In this document: positions 16,456 to 26,013 of the stretch, piece after piece
Numbering within the stretch: the first letter of the stretch is position 1
Layout: each line of letters opens with the position of its first letter
Source of the DNA: Prochlorococcus sp. AG-402-C09
GTDB lineage: Bacteria > Cyanobacteriota > Cyanobacteriia > PCC-6307 > Cyanobiaceae
Direction: 5' to 3'
NCBI GenBank assembly: GCA_003279565.1
Contig: QCHN01000007.1
Span: 69,855-110,950 of the forward strand
Length of the DNA stretch: 41,096 nt
Translations under genes and position numbers: made by a program
Notes under the pieces: model-generated
Told to the model about the DNA's origin: nothing
Databases searched by the model: none
What the model saw: only the letters and a program-made list of their open reading frames with translations

Positions 16456-18405
16456 TCAACTGATTGCTGATCTCCGACGTCTTGTTCTTCCAGATGGCAT
16501 TTCCTCAGAATTAGTTTCGCTATTAGTTTGTTGTTCTGTTAGTGGACTTGTCTCTTTGTTTGTTACCGATGTATTAGTTGCCTTAGGAGCTTTATCAGCA
16601 GTTTTCTTAACTACTTGTCTTGAGTCTGGCTGTTGATCAAGTTGAGGTTTATATGCACGAGTCCCACCAGGAGCAGGTTGAACAAGGCAAAGAATTAACG
16701 GCTCAGCTTGAACCTCCCTTCTCAATCGACGAGATAATCCTGATTCAACCTCTCTTTGCAAACCAATCCAATCGACCTCAACTGACTTACCTCCTGTCTT
16801 AAGAACAAGCTGTTTCCATCGATTTTCTAAAACCCAATTAATCTCTCTTTCAGTCCAATTAACCATTGTTTTAGCATCAACATTGGTAATAACACCACGA
16901 AGATTCACTCTAGGTGGTGCAACCATTACTCCATCAGTGCTAATAGGAGTAAGAACGGTGATCACTCCATCATCAGCAAGTTGCTGACGTTCTTTTAATA
17001 CACGACTATCCACTACTCCTGTTCTAGAAGAATCTAGTAATTCCACTCCTGATTTAACTGGAGAACCTTGCACGAGAGAATCAGGTCGTAATTCAGCGAC
17101 GTCCCCATTTTCCATAACCAATACATTTTCTGGATGAACCCCCATTGATACAGCAGTTTTTCCATGGAGTACTTGCATTCGGTACTCCCCATGAACAGGA
17201 ATGAAATATTTAGGTCTAGTTAATCCAAGCATCCATTTTTGATCTTCTTGGCAACCATGGCCTGATACATGAATACCTTTATCTTTTCCATAAATAACTT
17301 TTGCACCAAGTTTTATTAATTTATCAATCGTATGCATGACTGAAATAGTATTTCCAGGAATAGGGCTAGCAGAGAAAATAACAGTATCACTGGTTTTCAA
17401 CTGAACATGTTGATGTTCTCCTCTAGCGATACGACTCAAAGCAGCCATTGATTCTCCTTGGCTACCTGTCATCAATAAAAAGGTCTCTCTATCAGGCAAA
17501 TCTCTAATCTGTTTAATTGGGAAAAATAAATCATCAGGAAAACGCATATATCCTAGTTCTCTTGCTTTACCAACCACATTCAACATTGAACGGCCTAGTA
17601 ATCCGACTTTTCTACCATTTTTCATTGCTAACTCTAAAAGCATCGCTACGCGATGAGTTGAACTGGCAAAAGTAGTAACCATAACTCTGCCCTCAGCAGT
17701 AGCAATGTATCTATCTAAATTTGGAAAAACAGAATATTCAGAGGGCGTAAATCCTGTTACTTCAGAGTTGGTTGAATCAGATAGAAGACAAAGGACACCC
17801 TTATCTCCATAGTGAGCCATTCTGGCTAAATCTGAAGGCTGACCGTCAGGTGGGGTATGGTCGAATTTGAAATCACCAGTAAAAAATACTATTCCCACTG
17901 GAGTGGTTACTGCGAAGGAATAACTATCAGAAATTGAATGTGTATTTCTTACAAATTCAACTGAAAAATGTTGTCCTACTTTAATGACTTCTCTTGGTCC
18001 ACATACTTGTATGGTTGTCCGATCAGCAACTCCTGCCTCCTCCATTTTCCCCCTAAGCATAGACATGGCTAGTGGAGGGCCATAAACAATTGGAATATTA
18101 AAGTTCTTTAAATGATGAGAAATTCCACCAATATGATCCTCATGACCATGAGTTACGACCAAACCTCTTATTCGACTTTGATTTTCACGTAAGTAAGTAG
18201 TGTCTGGCATGACAACATTTACCCCATGCATCCCATCAGTTGGGAATGCCAGACCAGCATCAAGAATCATGATGTCATCACCATATTCAAAGATGCAAGT
18301 ATTTTTTCCAATTTCTCCAAGGCCGCCTAAGGGAATAATCCTCAAACAAGGAGATTTCGATTGATTATTTTTTGAAACTTGAGAATGCATTGAACTTGAT
18401 GTCAT
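16456..18405 (-). CDS. rnj: Ribonuclease J
   Basis: Metallo-beta-lactamase/beta-CASP ribonuclease with 5'-exonuclease and endonuclease activity in RNA turnover and maturation. The metal site is THGHEDH (His86, His88, Asp90, His91), later GDFKFDHTP and a beta-CASP region with MTGSQGESMAALSRIA. PKYFIPVHGEYRM and HVSGHGCQED are standard RNase J blocks. The roughly 100-residue C-terminal tail after the RNase J C-terminal domain is Thr-, Ser-, Glu- and Asn-rich and ends in an Arg run (TRRRRS), a variable extension likely used in RNA or protein contacts. It lies 73 bases downstream of dapA on the same strand, so the two may be cotranscribed. Confidence 0.97.
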   Translation of the reverse strand: MTSSSMHSQVSKNNQSKSPCLRIIPLGGLGEIGKNTCIFEYGDDIMILDAGLAFPTDGMHGVNVVMPDTTYLRENQSRIRGLVVTHGHEDHIGGISHHLKNFNIPIVYGPPLAMSMLRGKMEEAGVADRTTIQVCGPREVIKVGQHFSVEFVRNTHSISDSYSFAVTTPVGIVFFTGDFKFDHTPPDGQPSDLARMAHYGDKGVLCLLSDSTNSEVTGFTPSEYSVFPNLDRYIATAEGRVMVTTFASSTHRVAMLLELAMKNGRKVGLLGRSMLNVVGKARELGYMRFPDDLFFPIKQIRDLPDRETFLLMTGSQGESMAALSRIARGEHQHVQLKTSDTVIFSASPIPGNTISVMHTIDKLIKLGAKVIYGKDKGIHVSGHGCQEDQKWMLGLTRPKYFIPVHGEYRMQVLHGKTAVSMGVHPENVLVMENGDVAELRPDSLVQGSPVKSGVELLDSSRTGVVDSRVLKERQQLADDGVITVLTPISTDGVMVAPPRVNLRGVITNVDAKTMVNWTEREINWVLENRWKQLVLKTGGKSVEVDWIGLQREVESGLSRRLRREVQAEPLILCLVQPAPGGTRAYKPQLDQQPDSRQVVKKTADKAPKATNTSVTNKETSPLTEQQTNSETNSEEMPSGRTRRRRSAIS

Positions 18406-18478
18406 GGAAAAATTTATGTAAAAAAACTTGGTTGTTACCTAAATGAAAGTCAAACCCACTATTAAAAGAAGGAATAAA

Positions 18479-19387
18479 TCAAATCAATCTCAAAGAAGAG
18501 AGTATCTTCAAGAGTTCTTCTTTCATTTCGCTGTTTAAAGAGACTAAAGGACTCCTAGGAGGTCCAACAGACCAACCAATAAGTTGAAGTGCAGCTTTAA
18601 CAGGAATGGGATTTGTGGTTGCAAAAAGGGATTTAAAAAGAGGTTGAAGTGTTTCGTGCAAATAAAGAGCCTCAGCATATTTACCTTCTAGAAAACTCTC
18701 TATTATTTGCTTCAAATTAGGTCCAACTAAATGACTAGCGACACTGACAACACCTACTGCCCCTACTGAAAGCATGGGCAAAACCAATGCATCATCTCCG
18801 CTATAAATAGCTAAATCTGATCCACAATAGTTTCTTAATTGAGTCACTTCGTCTGTTGTTCCACTTGCAGCTTTAAAGCTGACTACATTACTGCAATCCA
18901 TAAGCTTACTTACAATACTAGGCGATATCGAACATCCTGTCCTCCCCGGGATGTTATACAGCATCAAAGGTAACTGTGGCGCAGCATTAGCGATAGCGCG
19001 AAAGTGAACCTCTAATCCCTCTTGAGGTGGTTTGTTGTAATAAGGCACCACAACTAACGCACCATCTGCTCCTGAATTAGCTGCTTCCTTCGTAGCTTCA
19101 ATTGCCTCAGAGGTCGAATTACTTCCTGTTCCAGCCAAAACTTTAGCTCTAGAACCTAAAGAATTTCTCACTGTTTCCAGCATCTTTTGTTGTTCTTGCC
19201 AAGTCAAAGTCGGTGACTCTCCTGTTGTTCCGCATACAACGATGCCATCTGAACCTTGATCAACCAAATAATTTGCTAAAACAGCAGCCAGCCCATAATC
19301 TACCCTCCCACTTTTATCAAAGGGAGTCACCATTGCCGTTAGCATCCGTCCAAAAGGTGCTGGTGATAACAAAGCTGACGTACTCAT
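18479..19387 (-). CDS. dapA: 4-hydroxy-tetrahydrodipicolinate synthase
   Basis: Condenses pyruvate with aspartate semialdehyde, the first committed step to diaminopimelate and lysine. The 302-residue chain has the pyruvate-contact loop CGTTGES (residues 52-58), the general-base tyrosine Tyr144 in LYNIPGRTG, and Schiff-base Lys172 in [14 protein letters not shown]-type ([11 protein letters not shown]) and [11 protein letters not shown] blocks follow. The start ATG overlaps the stop of asd by 4 bases (ATGA), so dapA is translationally coupled to the gene making its substrate. Confidence 0.98.
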   Translation of the reverse strand: MSTSALLSPAPFGRMLTAMVTPFDKSGRVDYGLAAVLANYLVDQGSDGIVVCGTTGESPTLTWQEQQKMLETVRNSLGSRAKVLAGTGSNSTSEAIEATKEAANSGADGALVVVPYYNKPPQEGLEVHFRAIANAAPQLPLMLYNIPGRTGCSISPSIVSKLMDCSNVVSFKAASGTTDEVTQLRNYCGSDLAIYSGDDALVLPMLSVGAVGVVSVASHLVGPNLKQIIESFLEGKYAEALYLHETLQPLFKSLFATTNPIPVKAALQLIGWSVGPPRSPLVSLNSEMKEELLKILSSLRLI

Positions 19388-20418
19388 GATTTTTTTGGCA
19401 ATAGAAGTTCAGCAATTTGAACTGCATTAAGAGCGGCTCCTTTGCGGATTTGATCTCCACATAACCATAATTCCAAAGCATTGGGGTTACTTATGTCCTG
19501 TCTTATACGACCAACAGATATGGGATCTCTACCATTCACATCATCTGGCATCGGAAAACGATTGTTGTCCCGATCCTCAAGTATCTCAACACCTTGTGCA
19601 GATTCCAAAATCTCATAAGCTTCTTTCACTGAGAAAGGGCTTGTAAATTCAATATTTACTGCTTCAGAATGGGCTCTTAAAACTGGAACTCTTACACATG
19701 TTGCAGTCAAAGAAAGCTGGGGATCTCCAAGAATCTTTCGGGTTTCATTAACCATTTTCATTTCTTCCTCGCAATAATTGTTGGGTTGCAAAGGTGAATT
19801 ATGCAAAAAAAGGTTAAATGCTAACGAATAAGGAAGAACTTTACTTTTTGGAGTTTCTCCATCTAAAACTTCTTGACTTAATTTTTGCAATTCTTCCATT
19901 GCCATTGCACCTGCACCACTGGCGGATTGATAGGTTGAAACAACAACTCTCTTAATAGGAATGTGACTAGTCAATGGGGACAAGACCAAAGCTAATAAAA
20001 TAGTTGTGCAATTAGGATTAGAAATCAAACCTTTGTGCTTGCTTACATCGCCAGGATTTACTTCAGGAACAACCAAGGGAACATTTGTGTCCATTCGAAA
20101 TGCACTTGAGTTATCAATCATCAAAGCTCCTGCACTTTTAACAGCATCTTTCCACTTACGAGATATAGAGCCACCAGCTGAAGCTAAAACTAAATCTACA
20201 TTTTCAAAACTCTCTTCATTTGTTTCTTGAACTCTTAATTCTTTGCCACAGAAAGTCTGAATCTGCCCAGCTGAACGATTAGAAGCTAATAATATTAATT
20301 TCTCAATAGGGAAAGATCTCTCTTCAAGCAAAGCTAATAGCTCCTTACCTACAGCTCCACTCGATCCAAGGATGGCAACTGTAAGAGGTCTATTTGGAAG
20401 AAGAAACTGTGTGTTCAA
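19384..20418 (-). CDS. asd: Aspartate-semialdehyde dehydrogenase
   Basis: NADPH-dependent reduction of aspartyl phosphate to aspartate semialdehyde. Residues GSSGAVG (18-24) form the nucleotide-binding loop and Cys137 in SNPNCTTI is the catalytic cysteine. [12 protein letters not shown] and [21 protein letters not shown] are typical later blocks. The length of 344 is normal. The initiation codon is TTG at 20418; I see no in-frame ATG near it and the N-terminal strand LTVAILG would be lost by any much later start. It is divergent from tig, with a 153-base shared upstream region in which I recognised no operator. Confidence 0.97.
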   Translation of the reverse strand: MNTQFLLPNRPLTVAILGSSGAVGKELLALLEERSFPIEKLILLASNRSAGQIQTFCGKELRVQETNEESFENVDLVLASAGGSISRKWKDAVKSAGALMIDNSSAFRMDTNVPLVVPEVNPGDVSKHKGLISNPNCTTILLALVLSPLTSHIPIKRVVVSTYQSASGAGAMAMEELQKLSQEVLDGETPKSKVLPYSLAFNLFLHNSPLQPNNYCEEEMKMVNETRKILGDPQLSLTATCVRVPVLRAHSEAVNIEFTSPFSVKEAYEILESAQGVEILEDRDNNRFPMPDDVNGRDPISVGRIRQDISNPNALELWLCGDQIRKGAALNAVQIAELLLPKKS

Positions 20419-20571
20419 ACTTGATAAAGGGAATAAAAAGGTCTAACAAAAAATTTTTTCTTATTGGAAAAATCAACAAATAACAAATTTTTCGATACTT
20501 TTTAGGCCACAATAGCTTTGGAAGTGAATTAACGCTTTCTTACGCTAACCAAATTTGAGAATTCCGTTTCA

Positions 20572-21990
20572 ATGAGTGCTGACAAATTAAAAGTAACAAC
20601 CAGTTCGAAACCCAATAGCAGAATTGCTGTTGAGGTTGAGGTGCCTGAACATCGATGCAAAAATAGTTATGACGAAGCTTTAAGCAAGCTAAGCAGATCT
20701 ATCGCAATCCCTGGTTTTCGCAAAGGGAAAGTTCCAAAAGCAGTAGTCATTCAACAACTTGGCGTCAAAAGAATACAAGCCTCTGCACTAGAATCATTAT
20801 TGCAAAAAGTATGGACAGAAATATTAGATCAGGAAGGCATTGAACCTTTATGTGAGCCAGAACTCTCAGATGGTTTTGAAACTATTTTGGAAAATTTTAA
20901 CCCTGAAAAAATTCTTCAATTAAAACTTGAAACTGATATTGCCCCTATTCCAACATTAAAAAAATCTTCAGGCCTCACGGCGGAAGTAGAAACATTAATC
21001 TTTGATCCAAGTAAAGTAGATGAACTTATTGAACAATCCCGCGCTCAACTTGCAACTAAAGTCCCAGTTAGTGATCGTGCCGCAAAAAAAGGAGATATTG
21101 CGCTAGTCAGCTTTAAAGGAAATTTCTTAGATGATGGGAGCGAAATTGAAGGTGGAAGCGCAGATTCAATAGAAATAGAACTTGAAGCAGGCCGAATGAT
21201 TCCAGGATTTATTGAAGGTGTAATTGGAATGAATATCAATGATGAAAAAACATTAAAGTGTGAATTTCCAAAGGATTATCATCAAGAAGAGGCCAAAGGC
21301 AGAAAGGCTGAATTCAAAGTCAGTCTAGAAGATTTAAAAATCAAAGAATTGCCAGAGCTAAATGACGATTTTGCCAAGCAAGCAAGTGATAAAGAAAATA
21401 TGACTGACTTACGCTCAGATCTTGAAAAAAGGCTCAAAGAGGATACTGATAGAAAACAAGCAAAAAATCGTCAAGACTCACTTCTTGAGGCTTTGGTCAA
21501 AGAACTTGAAGTTGAGCTACCAAAAAGTCTTATTGACCAAGAAATTCGCGTAATTGTTGAACAAACAGCTCAAAATTTCGCTCAGCAAGGAATTGATGTC
21601 AAATCAATGTTTACTCCGGAGCTTGTGAAATCGTTAATGGAGTCTTCCAAAGACGAAGCAGAAAAAAAACTTCGTCAAAAACTCGCTTTAAATGCTTTAG
21701 CTAAAGCAGAAAAAATCGAAGTTTCACAAAAAGAAGTCAATTCAAAACTTCAGGAAGTAGAAGCTGATATCAAGCTTTCAAAGGGGAAAAACATTGACGA
21801 AGATCGTCTTAAAGAGGCTATTAATGATGATTTATTGCAGGAAAAACTATTTGCTTGGCTTGAAGCAAATAATACTATTATAGAAAAAGATCCAGAAAAG
21901 ACTAAAGATCAAAGCAAGGAGAAAAGTTCTAAAAAGAAAACAACAAAAACAAATAAAGAAAAAAAAAGTTCTAAAACACCCAAATCGTAG
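20572..21990 (+). CDS. tig: Trigger factor (ribosome-associated chaperone)
   Basis: Binds at the ribosomal exit tunnel to protect nascent chains. The 472-residue protein shows the N-terminal ribosome-binding signature GFRKGKVP (residues 48-55). An FKBP-type peptidyl-prolyl isomerase domain spans about 168-255 (KKGDIALVSFKG, GRMIPGFIEGVIGM). A long helical C-terminal chaperone domain follows. The last 35 residues are very rich in Lys, Ser and Thr, a charged tail. It begins the plus-strand run tig-clpP-clpX-dnaX, a conserved order in cyanobacteria and other bacteria; clpP starts 44 bases after its stop. Confidence 0.98.
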   Translation: MSADKLKVTTSSKPNSRIAVEVEVPEHRCKNSYDEALSKLSRSIAIPGFRKGKVPKAVVIQQLGVKRIQASALESLLQKVWTEILDQEGIEPLCEPELSDGFETILENFNPEKILQLKLETDIAPIPTLKKSSGLTAEVETLIFDPSKVDELIEQSRAQLATKVPVSDRAAKKGDIALVSFKGNFLDDGSEIEGGSADSIEIELEAGRMIPGFIEGVIGMNINDEKTLKCEFPKDYHQEEAKGRKAEFKVSLEDLKIKELPELNDDFAKQASDKENMTDLRSDLEKRLKEDTDRKQAKNRQDSLLEALVKELEVELPKSLIDQEIRVIVEQTAQNFAQQGIDVKSMFTPELVKSLMESSKDEAEKKLRQKLALNALAKAEKIEVSQKEVNSKLQEVEADIKLSKGKNIDEDRLKEAINDDLLQEKLFAWLEANNTIIEKDPEKTKDQSKEKSSKKKTTKTNKEKKSSKTPKS

Positions 21991-22034
21991 TTTCTACGCA
22001 TAGATTAAAAGTATTAGTTATCTGAACTTTTAAG

Positions 22035-22691
22035 TTGATTGAAGCAAGACAAAATCATCCCATTAATAATTCATGGAAAAATTCCTGTCTATTCTCAGGA
22101 CCGGGCGTTCTTCCAACAGTAATTGAACAATCAGGGCAAGGTGATAGGGCATTTGATATTTATTCTCGATTACTTCGTGAAAGGATCATCTTTCTAGGTA
22201 CAGATGTAAATGATCAAGTTGCTGATGCATTAGTAGCTCAAATGCTTTTTTTAGAAGCTGATGATCCCGACAAAGATATTCAATTGTATATCAACTCACC
22301 TGGAGGTTCTGTAACTGCGGGATTAGCTATATATGACACCATGCAGCAAGTAAGTCCTGATGTCATAACAATTTGTTATGGCCTTGCGGCAAGCATGGGG
22401 GCTTTTCTTCTCTCTGGAGGGACAAAAGGTAAAAGACTTGCATTGCCAAATTCCAGAATAATGATTCATCAACCTCTTGGTGGAGCTCAAGGTCAAGCTA
22501 TCGAAATTGAAATTCAAGCCAAAGAAATTCTTTATTTAAAAGAGACTCTTAATTCACTTTTAGCTGAGCATACTGGGCAAAATATTGAAAAGATTTCAGA
22601 AGACACTGATCGAGACCACTTTCTTTCTCCTGAAGAAGCGGTTGAATATGGCCTGATCGACAAAGTGGTTTCGAATCTCAACTCCATATGA
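22035..22691 (+). CDS. clpP: ATP-dependent Clp protease proteolytic subunit
   Basis: Serine peptidase that forms the barrel degrading substrates unfolded by ClpX. The catalytic triad is Ser120 (GLAASMGA), His145 (MIHQP) and Asp194 (TDRDHF), with the same spacings as in E. coli ClpP. The 218-residue chain begins at a TTG at 22035. The next in-frame ATG is far inside, so TTG is required to keep the processed N terminus, and MIEAR fits picocyanobacterial ClpP N termini as I remember them. Cyanobacteria carry several clpP paralogues; being next to clpX marks this one as the likely ClpX partner. Confidence 0.97.
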   Translation: MIEARQNHPINNSWKNSCLFSGPGVLPTVIEQSGQGDRAFDIYSRLLRERIIFLGTDVNDQVADALVAQMLFLEADDPDKDIQLYINSPGGSVTAGLAIYDTMQQVSPDVITICYGLAASMGAFLLSGGTKGKRLALPNSRIMIHQPLGGAQGQAIEIEIQAKEILYLKETLNSLLAEHTGQNIEKISEDTDRDHFLSPEEAVEYGLIDKVVSNLNSI

Positions 22692-22786
22692 ATCATTAAG
22701 GAAAGCTGACAAGGCATCAATCCTCAATGATCCTATTAGTAGAGACTTAATTAAACTAATGATCGGTCCATCTAACCTTTTTTTTT
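22692..22786 (+). promoter_or_regulatory. Imperfect hairpin and T9 tract between clpP and clpX
   Basis: Arms at 22692-22702 (ATCATTAAGGA) and 22721-22731 (TCCTCAATGAT) pair over 10 of 11 positions around an 18-base loop, starting just after the clpP stop. A run of nine T lies at 22778-22786, 8 bases before the clpX ATG. The T run lacks a strong hairpin immediately before it, so this is not a textbook terminator. It may be an mRNA processing or attenuation element setting ClpP:ClpX ratio, or simply AT-rich spacer. Function is inference. Confidence 0.3.
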
Positions 22787-22794
22787 AGAGCTCG

Positions 22795-24156
22795 ATGGCA
22801 AAGTTTGAGGCCCATCTTAAATGCTCCTTTTGTGGCAAAGCCCAAGATCAAGTGAGGAAACTCATTGCTGGTCCAGGAGTTTACATATGCGATGAATGTA
22901 TCGACTTATGCAACGAAATTTTAGATGAAGAACTAATTGATAATCCAAATCATCAAAAGAGTGGACATGACCATAGCCGTAAAGCTAAAGCTTCCGCCAC
23001 AACTACTGCTACTAAACCTGCTCCAACCTTAGCTTCCATACCAAAGCCCATTGAAATAAAAAAATTTTTAGATGATCAAGTCGTTGGGCAAGAAGCAGCA
23101 AAAAAAATCTTGTCGGTAGCTGTCTACAATCACTATAAGAGACTTGCCTGGAAAGGAGATGGGTCTGGCGAGACTGATTTAACCGCAACGAAATTACAAA
23201 AGTCTAATATTTTACTAATTGGACCAACTGGATGCGGTAAGACATTACTTGCTCAAACATTAGCTGAAATGCTTGATGTTCCATTTGCTGTCGCTGATGC
23301 AACAACTCTTACTGAGGCTGGATATGTTGGTGAGGATGTAGAAAACATTCTTTTACGCCTCCTGCAAAAAGCAGACATGGAAGTGGATTTAGCACAAAGA
23401 GGAATTATTTATATCGATGAAATTGACAAAATTGCTAGAAAAAGTGAAAACCCTTCCATTACAAGAGATGTTTCGGGAGAAGGCGTCCAGCAAGCTTTAT
23501 TAAAAATGCTCGAGGGCACGACGGCGAACGTTCCACCGCAAGGAGGCAGAAAGCATCCTTATGGTGATTCTATTCAAATTGATACAAGCCAAATACTCTT
23601 CATCTGTGGCGGAGCATTTGTTGGCTTAGACGACGTAGTGCAAAAAAGACTTGGGAAAAATTCAATTGGTTTCATGCCAAATGAAAACCGGGCTAGAAAC
23701 AAATCCAATCGAGAACGTGTTGGTGCAGACTTAATTAATGATCTTGAGCCTGACGATCTAGTGAAATATGGACTTATTCCCGAATTCATTGGAAGAATGC
23801 CTGTCAGTGCAATATTAGAACCATTAAATGCTAAAGCTCTTAAATCTATCCTGACAGAGCCAAGAGATGCCTTGGTGAAACAATTTAGAACTCTACTAAG
23901 TATGGATAATGTAGAACTTTCATTTGAGGAAGATGCGGTTGAAGCAATTGCTCAAGAAGCGTACAAAAGAAAAACTGGAGCTCGAGCTTTACGAGGGATT
24001 GTTGAAGAAATCATGCTAGATCTAATGTATAGTCTTCCATCTCAAACTACGATTAAAAATTTCAATGTAACCAAAAAGATGGTCGATGAAATTACAGGTG
24101 GTCAAGTGGTACCACTCGTATCGAATGAAAAAAGAATCGTCAAGGAATCTGCTTAG
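22795..24156 (+). CDS. clpX: ATP-dependent Clp protease ATPase subunit ClpX
   Basis: AAA+ unfoldase that feeds tagged proteins to ClpP. The N-terminal zinc-binding domain has Cys10, Cys13, Cys32 and Cys35 (CSFC and CDEC). Walker A is GPTGCGKT (143-150), Walker B contains Asp208-Glu209 (YIDEIDKIA), and the pore loop is GYVGEDV. The ClpP-docking IGF loop is intact at residues 291-293, so partnership with a ClpP is expected. The 453-residue length is slightly above E. coli because of an Ala- and Thr-rich linker (about 60-80) after the zinc domain. Confidence 0.98.
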   Translation: MAKFEAHLKCSFCGKAQDQVRKLIAGPGVYICDECIDLCNEILDEELIDNPNHQKSGHDHSRKAKASATTTATKPAPTLASIPKPIEIKKFLDDQVVGQEAAKKILSVAVYNHYKRLAWKGDGSGETDLTATKLQKSNILLIGPTGCGKTLLAQTLAEMLDVPFAVADATTLTEAGYVGEDVENILLRLLQKADMEVDLAQRGIIYIDEIDKIARKSENPSITRDVSGEGVQQALLKMLEGTTANVPPQGGRKHPYGDSIQIDTSQILFICGGAFVGLDDVVQKRLGKNSIGFMPNENRARNKSNRERVGADLINDLEPDDLVKYGLIPEFIGRMPVSAILEPLNAKALKSILTEPRDALVKQFRTLLSMDNVELSFEEDAVEAIAQEAYKRKTGARALRGIVEEIMLDLMYSLPSQTTIKNFNVTKKMVDEITGGQVVPLVSNEKRIVKESA

Positions 24157-24304
24157 AGAAAATAAATTTTTTGAATGCCTTTATTAAATTGAATTAGAAC
24201 AATTATAAAATTTTCAAACATACAGTTAGTAAGCTATGGAATTAATGATTATCAACTTAGAATATAATGAAATAAATAAAATTCATAATTCTCTTTAATT
24301 GCAA

Positions 24305-25999
24305 ATGATAAATATTTATGAGCCATTACACCATAAATATCGGCCCACAAACTTTGATGAGCTCATTGGTCAGGAACCAATTACAACTACATTAAAACAA
24401 GCATTAATAAGTAATCGTATTGCCCCTGCCTATATTTTTTCTGGTCCCAGAGGAACAGGTAAAACATCAAGTGCAAGAATTTTCGCGAAATCTTTAAATT
24501 GCTTAAAAAGTGAAAAAGCTACAACCTTGCCTTGCGGTGAATGTGAACTCTGCAAAGGAATTAACTCTGGAAATGCTTTAGATGTAATTGAAATTGATGC
24601 AGCTTCTAATACAGGTGTTGAAAATATTCGTGAATTAATAGAAAGGTCTAGATTTGCCCCTGCAAAATCTCGCTGGAAAGTGTATGTAATAGATGAATGT
24701 CATATGCTTTCAACTGCAGCTTTTAATGCACTGCTAAAAACATTAGAGGAACCTCCTAGAAATGTTGTATTTATTCTTGCGACAACAGATCCTCAGCGCG
24801 TTTTACCAACAATTCTTAGTAGATGTATGCGCTTTGATTTTCGAAGAATAGGTCTAACTCATTTAGAAAATCATTTAACCAGTATTTCGAAACTAGAGGG
24901 AATTGTTATAAACGAAGAGGCAATCTCTTTAATTGCAAAGCATTCCCAAGGTGGATTAAGAGACGCAGAAAGCTTACTTGATCAAGTCAGCTTGCTTCCT
25001 CCACCAATAACTCAATCTCACATTATCAATCTAATAGGGGCTGTACCAGAAGAAGAACTAATAATATTAGCAAAATCGTTGATCAAAAAAGATCCAAATT
25101 CTATTTTAAATATTTGCAATCGTCTAATTAATAAGGGGAAAGAACCAATTGCAATTTTACAAGGAATAGCATCTATATTAAGAGACTTAGTTGTCATAAA
25201 AGTCATAAATAAACCCACTGATTTATGTGATATTTCACAAGAGAATAGAGAAAGTTTAAATGACCTAGCGGAGTCTATCAAGCTTGATCAAATACTAAGC
25301 CTACAGGCTAAATTAAAAGGGTCAGAAAATTATATTAGAAATAGTAATCAGCCAAAACTATGGCTAGAAATTCATTTACTCGGAATGCTTTCAGATGAAG
25401 ATTACAAACAAGACAACAGAATCAAAGAATCCTTTGTTAGAAAAACTATATCAAATACTTCTCATCCAAAAAATACTTTATCCGAAAAAATAGAATCAAT
25501 GAAAAAAGATGAGAAAATAAAGGAAGCATCTATTCAAGGAGAATCAAAGTCTGATCAAGAGATAAATCTTGAAGATATTTGGAAAAAAGTTATAGCGATG
25601 CTAGAGCTTCCCTCAACAAAAATGCTACTTTCACAACAAGCTAAATTAATAAATTTAAACTCAGATTCTGCTGAAATAGCAATTCCAGAAAAATGGATAA
25701 ATATGATTCAAAGTCGTAAAAATCTTATTGAAGATGCTTTTCATAAGGCGAGAGGGTCCGCCACTAAAGTTTTTTTAATACAACAAAAAGATAATTTATC
25801 TAATATTAGAAGAGATGAAAAAACTCCTAGTCAAATAGAGCAGAAAAATGGATTTAAAATTGAAAGAGAGCTAAATAAAAGTAATTTAAAAGAAAAGAGA
25901 GAAATACAATCAGAAAATGATTTAGATAAAAACTCAATTGATCAAAAGGCTAAACAGTTTGCAGACTTTTTTAATGGAGAAATTGTTAATCTTGACTAA
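24305..25999 (+). CDS. dnaX: DNA polymerase III subunit gamma/tau
   Basis: Clamp-loader ATPase. With the ATG at 24305 it has 564 residues. A TTG two codons earlier is an alternative start. Walker A is GPRGTGKT (47-54); a zinc-binding set Cys66, Cys77, Cys80, Cys83 follows; the Walker B VYVIDECHML and sensor/arginine-finger block TILSRCMRFDF are present. After about residue 370 the sequence is Lys-, Ser- and Glu-rich, typical of the tau-specific tail. It converges with a glycosyltransferase gene, leaving 14 bases between stops. A signal-recognition RNA gene was sought in the upstream 150 bases and not seen. Confidence 0.96.
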   Translation: MINIYEPLHHKYRPTNFDELIGQEPITTTLKQALISNRIAPAYIFSGPRGTGKTSSARIFAKSLNCLKSEKATTLPCGECELCKGINSGNALDVIEIDAASNTGVENIRELIERSRFAPAKSRWKVYVIDECHMLSTAAFNALLKTLEEPPRNVVFILATTDPQRVLPTILSRCMRFDFRRIGLTHLENHLTSISKLEGIVINEEAISLIAKHSQGGLRDAESLLDQVSLLPPPITQSHIINLIGAVPEEELIILAKSLIKKDPNSILNICNRLINKGKEPIAILQGIASILRDLVVIKVINKPTDLCDISQENRESLNDLAESIKLDQILSLQAKLKGSENYIRNSNQPKLWLEIHLLGMLSDEDYKQDNRIKESFVRKTISNTSHPKNTLSEKIESMKKDEKIKEASIQGESKSDQEINLEDIWKKVIAMLELPSTKMLLSQQAKLINLNSDSAEIAIPEKWINMIQSRKNLIEDAFHKARGSATKVFLIQQKDNLSNIRRDEKTPSQIEQKNGFKIERELNKSNLKEKREIQSENDLDKNSIDQKAKQFADFFNGEIVNLD

Positions 26000-26013
26000 A
26001 TTAAATTACTTAA

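Noticed and set aside
24157-24304. Signal-recognition or other small RNA gene between clpX and dnaX
   Set aside because: The 148 bases are AT-rich, without the GGTGA/GNAR hairpin or any stable stem.
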